From positions 81,283 through 145,282 of the forward strand of contig DAOOIV010000001.1 of the NCBI GenBank assembly GCA_035384605.1: 64,000 nt of DNA, read 5' to 3'. The notes beneath the pieces were generated by a model that saw only the letters and a list, made by a program, of their open reading frames with translations, did not search any database and was not told the origin of the DNA. Positions 17,728 through 24,020 of the stretch are shown here, one piece after another. This DNA comes from Phycisphaerae bacterium (lineage in GTDB: Bacteria > Planctomycetota > Phycisphaerae > UBA1845 > PWPN01). Every line of letters starts with the position of its first letter. The stretch's first letter is position 1. Position numbers and translations under genes: made by a program.

Positions 17728-19014
17728 TCAACTGGCGGTGAGCATGCCATAGCCGCGCTCGCCATGGAAGGCGTGGTCCAGACCGGCCATCTCCTTGTGC
17801 GCCTCGGCCCGGAATCCCAACAGTTTTTCCAGAACGATAACGATAACCAGCGTCAGCGCTGCCGCGTACGCCACCGCAATGCCGGCGGCGAGGAATTGAA
17901 CGCCGAACTGCGAAAGCATCGGACGGACCTGCGAGCCTTCACGGATGAAGAAGGTCAGCATGATTGCCCCGGTGAATCCGCCGACTCCATGGATGCCGAA
18001 CGCATCCAGGCTGTCGTCGTATCCCAGACGGTTCTTCACCAGGATGGCGCAATAGCATACGCAAGCGGCAATTGCCCCGAGGGCCAATGCCCCGCCGGGT
18101 TGCACGACCCCCGCTGCCGGCGTCACCGCCACCAAGCCTGCGAGAATGCCGCTGGCAAATCCCAACGCAGTGGCTTTGCCTTGGTGCAGGCCCTCCACGA
18201 TGATCCATGTCAGCGCTCCGGCCGCCGCTGCCGTCTGAGTGGCAGTTAACGCTTGAGCGGTTGCCAGACTGCTCGAAACGGCGCTGCCGGCATTGAAACC
18301 GAACCAGCCCACCCACAACAGGCCCGCACCCATCAGGGTCATTACCAGATTGCTGGGATGAAACGCGTTCTGCGGGTATCCGCGCCGTGCACCGAGATAC
18401 AAGGCCGCAACCAGCCCGCTGACGCCCGAGGAAATGTGAACCACCGTTCCGCCCGCAAAGTCAATCGCCTGCATCTTGTACAGAAAACCGTCGGCACCCC
18501 ACACCCAGTGGCACAGCGGGTTGTAGACCAGCAGGCCCCACACGGCGATGAAAACGCAATAGGTGCGAAACCGCACTCGCTCGGCGAATGCCCCGGCGAT
18601 CAGTGCGGGGGTGATGATGGCAAACTTTCCCTGGAACATCGCGAAGACGTATTCCGGTACCCGGTACTGTTCCATGATCTTGTCGTCGATGCTCTTGAGA
18701 AGCATCAAGCCGGGATCCCACCCGCACCAGCCGGCGCCCTTTCCGAAACCCATCATGTAGCCGCAAACCACCCACAAAACACTGATCACGCCCATGGCCG
18801 CGAAACTGTGCATCATGGTGCCCAGGACGTTCTTGGAGCGGACCAGGCCGCCGTAGAACATGGCCAGACCGGGGATCATCAGCAGCACCAGCGCGGTGGA
18901 GGTGAGCATCCATGCCGTGGCACCGGTATCTACTTCGGATGCCTCGGCACCCCATGCCGGTCCCGTTGACAGAAGCACCAGTACCGGTGCCAATCCGATC
19001 ACTCGTCGTTTCAT
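17728..19014 (-). CDS. amt: Ammonium transporter
   Basis: The 428-residue protein has a cleavable signal peptide (to about AWGAE) and eleven hydrophobic segments of the Amt/Mep/Rh family. The twin pore histidines are visible in NPLCHWVWG and DAFGIHGVGG, and the family signature MIPGLAMFYGGLVRSKN follows the first membrane helix. It imports ammonium across the inner membrane. The start at 19014 is set by GGAGG with 6-base spacing. The PII gene follows after 16 bases. A -24/-12 promoter at 19190-19204 and an adjacent sigma-54 activator gene point to induction under nitrogen limitation. Confidence 0.96.
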   Translation of the reverse strand: MKRRVIGLAPVLVLLSTGPAWGAEASEVDTGATAWMLTSTALVLLMIPGLAMFYGGLVRSKNVLGTMMHSFAAMGVISVLWVVCGYMMGFGKGAGWCGWDPGLMLLKSIDDKIMEQYRVPEYVFAMFQGKFAIITPALIAGAFAERVRFRTYCVFIAVWGLLVYNPLCHWVWGADGFLYKMQAIDFAGGTVVHISSGVSGLVAALYLGARRGYPQNAFHPSNLVMTLMGAGLLWVGWFGFNAGSAVSSSLATAQALTATQTAAAAGALTWIIVEGLHQGKATALGFASGILAGLVAVTPAAGVVQPGGALALGAIAACVCYCAILVKNRLGYDDSLDAFGIHGVGGFTGAIMLTFFIREGSQVRPMLSQFGVQFLAAGIAVAYAAALTLVIVIVLEKLLGFRAEAHKEMAGLDHAFHGERGYGMLTAS

Positions 19015-19189
19015 CGTTTCCTCCGTTCGCACCACTACCGGCAGTCAACCTTCGCCACAGATCGTTTTGTTCCGAGCTCTGCGGCCGGTGGACGGCACGG
19101 TTTTCCTGTCGTTCTCGGCGAGGCAAACCGGCAGACCACGCCCGCGTCGGCCCTGCGCCAAACGCGAGGCGAATCGTCTTACGCGGTGG

Positions 19190-19204
19190 GCAATTGGCGT
19201 GCCG
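19190..19204 (-). promoter_or_regulatory. Sigma-54 (-24/-12) promoter of amt-PII
   Basis: On the minus strand the sequence reads CGGCACGCCAATTGC. It has GGCACG and TTGC with the invariant GG and GC 12 bases apart, matching the sigma-54 consensus at all key positions except the leading T. Transcription would start about 12 bases downstream, near 19178, leaving a leader of roughly 160 bases before amt. Confidence 0.82.
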
Positions 19205-19439
19205 GATTCGGACACAGCGCGGCTTGTTGAATGGCGCAAGTCTTTGTGAAAGAAGGTGTTACAGAAAACAATTCATCGCCGACGGATGGCCAGATCGAAT
19301 GGTCAGGCATACGTTACCGTAGGGAAGCGCCCAAAGGGTATACGCAAATGTAGGAACAGGTTTGCCAGCCGCGTGCGTCACCGACAGGAGAAGAAGCGAC
19401 AGGCTGCCGGTGCGGACTGCCTGGTGCAGGGGGTCTTTT

Positions 19440-19461
19440 CGCCCCTGCAAGAAAAGGGGCG
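19440..19461 (-). terminator. GC hairpin after the sigma-54 activator gene
   Basis: CGCCCC and GGGGCG form a six-pair stem around a 10-base loop, 14 bases past the stop of the regulator. No T-run follows on the minus strand, so it may only be a weak or Rho-assisted terminator, or mRNA 3'-end stabiliser. Confidence 0.3.
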
Positions 19462-19475
19462 GGGGTTGGCCGGGG

Positions 19476-21065
19476 CTACCACTTGGCGCGGAACCGAGCA
19501 GGGTCGATGCCGTGCTTGTGGATGCGCAGGCCCATGACGCGCTCGGTCAGACCGAGTTCGCGGGCGGCCTTGGCGGCGTTGCCCCGGGAGGATTTCAGCG
19601 CGTCCACAATCAGTTCCCGTTCAAGGTTGTCCAGCGCCACCTGCAGCGTGCCCACCAGATTGGTGTGCGACGCCTCGGCGGTCTGCAGGCTTGGAGGCAA
19701 GTGGTGCCCGTGAATCACCTCGTCGTCGCTGACCAGTACCGCGCGCTCGATGCAGTTCTCCAGCTCGCGGACGTTGCCGGGCCAGTGATAGGCCATCAGC
19801 ATGTCGATGGCCGGCGTTGAAATCCTCTTGATCTTCTTGTGGTTCAGACTGCCGTACTTCAGCACGAAGTGATCCGCAAGCAGCAGAATGTCCGACTTGC
19901 GCGCGCGTAGCGGCGGGAGGTGAATGGGAAAGACGTTCAGGCGGTAGTACAGGTCCTGCCGGAACTTATTCTCGGCGATGAGTTGCTCAAGGTTGCGGTT
20001 TGTCGCGGTGATCACCCTCACGTCCACGCGGATGGTCTTGGTTCCGCCGACTCTCTCGAATTCGCGCTCCTGCAGGAAGCGGAGCAGCTTAACCTGCGTG
20101 GCCATCGAGAAATCCCCGATTTCATCGAGAAAGATGGTTCCCCCCGAGGCCATCTCAAATCGGCCGACCCGTTGGGCGACCGCCCCGGTGAACGCCCCTT
20201 TTTCGTGGCCGAACAGCTCGCTTTCCAATATCGTCTCGGGCAGCGCGGCGCAATTGACCTTGACAAACGGTTTGCCGGCCCGCGGGCTGTTGTAATGAAT
20301 GGCGTTGGCGACCAGCTCCTTGCCCGTTCCGCTCTCGCCGCAGATCAACACCGTCGCGTCGCTCTTGGATACCCGGGCAATCTGGTCGTACACGGCCTGC
20401 ATGACCCGTGAGTTGCCGATGATGTTGGCCGGCCGGAACCGTTCCTTGAGCTCGTCCTGGAGCCGAAGGTTATCTTCGATCAGCCGCTGACGCTCGGCTT
20501 GGGCCGACTGACGCAACCGCACCGCCTGCGCGATCATGGATGCGATAATCGAAAGCAGCCGAACGTCCTCGTCAAGCCGGACCTCTTCGGAAAACAAGCG
20601 GTCGACGCTCAGCGCCCCGATGACCTCGTTTCCCAGCTTGATCGGGACGCAGATGAAGGAGATGTCCTGCTTCCTGAGGTGCTTGCGGGATTGCGTTCGG
20701 TCGAGGAATCGAGGCTCCTCCGAGACCCGAGGCACCACCATGAGCCGGCCGCTTTCGATCACCTTGCCGGTGATCCCCTCGCCGGGGGCGTACATTCCCC
20801 GTCTGCACTGACTGGCGGACAGGCCATGGGCGGCCTCGATGTGCGCTTGCCCTGTCTCGCGATCCAGCAGAGTCAGTGTTCCGCGAGACATGCCCATCCG
20901 CTCATGCAGAAGTTGCAGGATCGGGTGGACAACCTCACGCAAATCGAGGCTGCGGTCCAGCATCTGGCTGATCTCAAAGAGCAGCGAAAGCTCCTTCACC
21001 TCCCGTTTCACCGGGAGTTGCTTTGTCTTGGGCAACCCTTGAGACGGGTCGTCGAGGCTGGACAT
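19476..21065 (-). CDS. Sigma-54-dependent activator, NifA-type (GAF-AAA+-Fis HTH)
   Basis: The 529-residue protein has an N-terminal GAF domain (about 25-190), an AAA+ domain with Walker A GESGTGKE near residue 243 and the sigma-54-contacting GAFTGA near residue 290, and a C-terminal Fis-type helix-turn-helix (NAAKAARELGLTERVMGLRI). The order and the HTH resemble NifA rather than NtrC, because there is no receiver domain. NifA-type GAF domains can sense 2-oxoglutarate or PII state. It should open the sigma-54 promoter found upstream of amt. The ATG at 21065 has AGGAG upstream; a longer frame would read through its own promoter. No nif genes are present, so a general nitrogen role is inferred. 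Confidence 0.9.
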   Translation of the reverse strand: MSSLDDPSQGLPKTKQLPVKREVKELSLLFEISQMLDRSLDLREVVHPILQLLHERMGMSRGTLTLLDRETGQAHIEAAHGLSASQCRRGMYAPGEGITGKVIESGRLMVVPRVSEEPRFLDRTQSRKHLRKQDISFICVPIKLGNEVIGALSVDRLFSEEVRLDEDVRLLSIIASMIAQAVRLRQSAQAERQRLIEDNLRLQDELKERFRPANIIGNSRVMQAVYDQIARVSKSDATVLICGESGTGKELVANAIHYNSPRAGKPFVKVNCAALPETILESELFGHEKGAFTGAVAQRVGRFEMASGGTIFLDEIGDFSMATQVKLLRFLQEREFERVGGTKTIRVDVRVITATNRNLEQLIAENKFRQDLYYRLNVFPIHLPPLRARKSDILLLADHFVLKYGSLNHKKIKRISTPAIDMLMAYHWPGNVRELENCIERAVLVSDDEVIHGHHLPPSLQTAEASHTNLVGTLQVALDNLERELIVDALKSSRGNAAKAARELGLTERVMGLRIHKHGIDPARFRAKW

Positions 21066-21115
21066 AGCAGTCTCCTGTGAAAGTGCCGGCCGTGGCCGGC
21101 AGCCGCCAATGCGAG

Positions 21116-21143
21116 ATCCTACATATGGGTAGCTGTAAGTCAA
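21116..21143 (-). promoter_or_regulatory. Sigma-70-type promoter of the NifA-type regulator
   Basis: On the minus strand TTGACT (21138-21143) and TAGGAT (21116-21121) are separated by 16 bases. The predicted start near 21109 leaves a 44-base leader and supports the ATG at 21065. Confidence 0.55.
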
Positions 21144-21164
21144 GATGTCGACCGCTATGTAGGA
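21117..21164. promoter_or_regulatory. Inverted repeat flanking the regulator promoter
   Basis: TCCTACATA (21117-21125) and TATGTAGGA (21156-21164) are perfect 9-base inverted copies separated by 30 bases. One arm covers the -10 box; the other lies just upstream of the -35 box. The layout suits a repressor or autoregulator binding two sites. The word TGTAGGA recurs upstream of amt and glnN. Confidence 0.45.
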
Positions 21165-21361
21165 CCATCGCGCACGGCCTTTGAAAGGGAGGGTCATTGG
21201 CAGCTTGCCATACAATGTGCGCGATAGCCCGAACCCGCACCAATGAAACTGGCGACGGTGACACCGAGGGAACGAGTCGGCCGAATGCTTCGCGAACGCG
21301 ATCAGGGCTGCAGCAAGAAGGGTTGTAGATGATACAGTAAAGATTGAATTCTCGGGCAGGA

Positions 21362-22093
21362 TCAGCCGTTGGCCACCTTGGCCCGGGAAGATAGTTTGGC
21401 CGGTCGAGAGCCGACCGGATGGTGGCGTCGACTTCGACGCAGACGAAGCAAGGTCCGCTTGGCCACGACCACCGGAGGCCGGGTCAGCTCTTCGACGGTA
21501 GTCAGCCTGATGTCCTTGGCTCCCAACTGGCGGATGACCAATTCGGCGTCGGCCGGGCTCCAGCAGCCGCACGCGTCGGTGACCACGGTGACCGTTTTGT
21601 GGCGGGCCAACAGGCCCAGCGCCAACCCACGAATCGCCCGTTCGAGGCCCACGCCAACGATGATGTATTCCTCCGGTTGCCACGAGGTCAGGAATCGGTC
21701 GGCCTTTGGATTGCTGAGAATATCACGTGTTCGCTTCCGGAAGATGAGTTGACGGTTGTTGGCTTGGAGGTCCGGCGGCAGAGACAAGTAGTTGTCTGTT
21801 TCGACCAGGGTGCGGGGTGACAGCAGTGTGAAGGGCAGCTTCTCCTGTCCGGGCGTGTTATCGATGCAATGCAGCGGGAATTCGCGCATCGGCTCGGTCG
21901 GCCGGTGCGATTCCACCAGCGAAACCACGGCAATACCGTTCGATCGCACCCAGCCGAAGACGCGTTGCAGGTTCGCGATCAGCGAATCGAGATTGGCAAC
22001 CTGCAACACACAACCCGGCGTGAGAAAATCCCGCTGGGTGCACACGTCCAGCAGAACACGGTTCCACAAAGGCAAGTAGCCGTCGCACGCCAT
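21362..22093 (-). CDS. Isochorismatase-like cysteine hydrolase homologue without catalytic Cys
   Basis: The 243-residue protein fits the isochorismatase/nicotinamidase fold: LLDVCTQRDFLTPG with the catalytic Asp16, IFRKRTRD with a candidate catalytic Lys120, and IIVGVGLERAIRGLALGLL before VTVVTDACG. In active members the Cys stands six residues after the Gly of the V-x-G motif; here that place is Ala153. Hydrolase activity is therefore doubtful and a binding or regulatory role is possible. The basic C-terminal tail (about residues 205-243) is an addition. It sits upstream of the NifA-type regulator, which has its own promoter. The family call is good; the function is not known. Confidence 0.75.
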   Translation of the reverse strand: MACDGYLPLWNRVLLDVCTQRDFLTPGCVLQVANLDSLIANLQRVFGWVRSNGIAVVSLVESHRPTEPMREFPLHCIDNTPGQEKLPFTLLSPRTLVETDNYLSLPPDLQANNRQLIFRKRTRDILSNPKADRFLTSWQPEEYIIVGVGLERAIRGLALGLLARHKTVTVVTDACGCWSPADAELVIRQLGAKDIRLTTVEELTRPPVVVAKRTLLRLRRSRRHHPVGSRPAKLSSRAKVANG

Positions 22094-22536
22094 GTCTCAT
22101 CTCCGCCGTACGGACCGGCCCACGAAACAAACCGACTTGTGAATGGGGACTCCGATTGGAGCGTGTTGGCCGACCGGCACAGCCCGCCCTCTCCCCGACT
22201 CTCTGTACACCCCCTCCGCCGAAGCGGAAGCCTTCTCATGAAATCCTATGCACGGGAGCTGCTGTCTTTCCCGAGCAGTTGCGATTTTTCGGTCGATTTT
22301 TGCGGATTTCGGATTCCCGTTTCGCTATCGGACGCGCCCGATGGGGGGTTTCCTCGCCGGAAGGCCCCTGAAGCTGTCAACCCTTCCCCGAGACGCTGTG
22401 CCCAAGTCTCCAGCTTCTGCCTCGAGGCGGTCGTTTTCGGGCAGGCCGGTGCCCCGAACCATCTGGCACGGGCGGGGGATAACCCGATGCAACATTTCCG
22501 GACGCCACACCGTAATTGCCCCTGTGGGGGGCAAGC

Positions 22537-22601
22537 CTTGGCCAGAACAGCCCCTGGGCCAGTCGTGGCCAAGCCGGGGTCGTTGGGCCGGAGACCGGCC
22601 C
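22537..22601. repeat. Nested inverted repeats, possible structured RNA
   Basis: CTTGGCCA (22537-22544) pairs with TGGCCAAG (22566-22573), and GGGCCGG-AGA-CCGGCCC (22585-22601) forms a seven-pair hairpin with a three-base loop; flanking GTTG and CAAC could extend it. No known RNA family was recognised on either strand. Confidence 0.3.
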
Positions 22602-23024
22602 GCAACCCTCGGGGTCCCATAACCAGGTGGGGATCGGACCTTCCGGATAACTGCAGGCTCGCGAGGTGCTTCAGAGCTCAGGCGAGATAACGTTGCTGCG
22701 TCGGGATCGCAGCAGAAAGCAGCTTCGGACACGGCAGGAATGCGGGTCTGATCCGACAGAGAAAACGATGTCGAAAGCCTCGGTTTTGATTCCCATCCCG
22801 ACGTATGGGGCTTCAGCAACGCCGGCGAGGTCTTTGCTCCTCAGCCATCCATGTTCAGCCAGCTCATGCTTGTCACCCTCCCGCAACTCCGCCAACGGCG
22901 ATGGCGCCGAATATCAAAGCGGCGCAAGGCCGTGGCGCTCAGCCACTGGCGACGCCGCCGACGAGGTCGGTGTTCACGTCCTTAGCGTCTCAACCACGGC
23001 AACGCGCAGGCGGGGCAGAAAGGC

Positions 23025-23213
23025 ATGACGATCAGCGTAGCGAAACGCAACAAACAGGCGTTGCCGGCCGTGTTGAAGTTGACCATGCAAACCTACACCG
23101 ATCCGCAGCTCTTGGACACCTTCGGGGCGGTTGAACGACTGCCCGAACTTCGGCCCGAGAATCAGCCCAAGCCCAACAGAAAAACGGGACTTACGACGAT
23201 GGAAGCGTTGTAG
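23025..23213 (+). pseudogene. Tyrosine recombinase/integrase C-terminal remnant
   Basis: The frame ends with LTMQTYTDPQLLDTFGAVERLPEL, which resembles the C-terminus of planctomycete tyrosine recombinases, where the Tyr before T-D-P is the catalytic nucleophile. The usual upstream R-H-S and H-x-x-R segments are missing or frame-shifted; a degraded stretch with V-H-V-L lies in another frame near 22970. Sequence after 23213 continues in a third frame to about 23455 with the loose tail such integrases often have. This is read as an old, decayed integrase; boundaries upstream are not certain. Confidence 0.5.
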
Positions 23214-23358
23214 TGGGTGTTGTCCCCAGCGTTGTACTGAACATGCGTGAAGGGCATGGAAACGCAACGAACGACGAAAAAGCGACCGAAGCCGAAAATG
23301 CTGTATCGCCATGCGATGCCATGACTTGCGATTCTGTTTTCAATACTTCCATAGGGCG

Positions 23359-23393
23359 GAAAAAAACAGGCCCCGGTAGGGGGAACCGGGGCC
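23359..23393 (-). terminator. Intrinsic terminator on the minus strand
   Basis: GGCCCCGG (23369-23376) and CCGGGGCC (23386-23393) form a perfect eight-pair stem around a nine-base loop. On the minus strand the stem is followed by TG and seven T residues. The nearest minus-strand gene ends at 24012, about 620 bases earlier in transcript order, so either a long 3' region or an unseen RNA is terminated here. Confidence 0.6.
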
Positions 23394-24002
23394 ATTGGCG
23401 AGCTATCGCAGGTTCCGGCACTCATGGTCCCGGCCGGGGTGAACCAGGACCGTAAGGTAGGGGTATTGCCAGTCCTTGCGACTAGCTTCTTGCCGTTCCG
23501 CCTTTCAGCAGAACGGCACCAAAGGGGGAAGCAACTCGTGCATTGTAACCGACCCGCGCCTAATTGGAAGATGGAATTGCGGAAATCCCGCAGCTCTGCC
23601 CCGAGCGACCCTCAGCAGTACGACCTGGAATATTACAGCTTTGGTGGATGAAATCTGCGGCGGAAGGAAGGCCGGAGCGCCTGCCCTGGGCCCGCAAATC
23701 AGCGGCCCCCGTGGTTTCTGGGGGTTACACGATGCGCCGGTCAGCAGACTCATCTCCGATCGCAAACTCCCATCAAGACACGGCCCCCTTCTGAGGAGTG
23801 GGCAAGGCCGGGATTCCGGCGGCTAAGCCACGAGATGGCCCGGTTGCAGCAGCCAGACACCGCCGCCGTTAACCAAGCTGATGTGGGGCAGCTTACAGCA
23901 TGGGCGATCCTCGGCCTCAGTGAGGGACATGGCTTGCCGCTCGACAAAGCCGTAGACTCCAGGCGGGCGCCACCTGTGAGCCCGTCAGTCCCGGGACACC
24001 GG

Positions 24003-24020
24003 ATGAACTGTTCAGTTCAT
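24003..24020. repeat. Palindrome over the stop codon of the ThuA-DUF1080 fusion gene
   Basis: ATGAACTG-TT-CAGTTCAT is a perfect eight-base inverted repeat with a two-base centre that includes the stop codon at 24012-24014. It could form a small hairpin at the mRNA end; no T-run follows. Confidence 0.35.

Larger units (their letters stand above)
19015..19475. other. amt control region
   Basis: This 461-base gap between the sigma-54 activator gene and amt holds the -24/-12 promoter at 19190-19204, a TGTAGGA word at 19349-19355 (about 145 bases upstream of the promoter, an enhancer-like distance) and a GC hairpin at 19440-19461. No exact NifA (TGT-N10-ACA) or NtrC site was found by eye. Confidence 0.6.
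22094..24011. other. 1.9-kb gene-poor stretch
   Basis: No convincing intact gene is present. It contains strongly self-complementary DNA (22537-22601), the C-terminal remnant of a tyrosine recombinase (23025-23213), a minus-strand intrinsic terminator (23359-23393) and a palindrome at the edge of the next gene (24003-24020). Short open frames on both strands lack family resemblance. No tRNA was found beside the integrase remnant. Confidence 0.5.

Noticed and set aside
19015..19475. NifA or NtrC binding site upstream of amt
   Set aside because: No TGT-N10-ACA or GCAC-N5-7-GTGC match at a suitable distance was found by eye; only the unexplained TGTAGGA word remains.
22462..22481. TGGCACGGG resembling a -24 element
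   Set aside because: No TTGC at the -12 position and no gene downstream on that strand.
22666..23312. Several open frames of 60-160 codons on both strands
   Set aside because: They overlap each other and the integrase remnant, lack ribosome-binding sites and show no protein-like pattern.
22094..24011. tRNA or RNase P RNA as an attachment site for the old integrase
   Set aside because: No T-loop GGTTCGAA-like sequence and no RNase P core motif were found on either strand.
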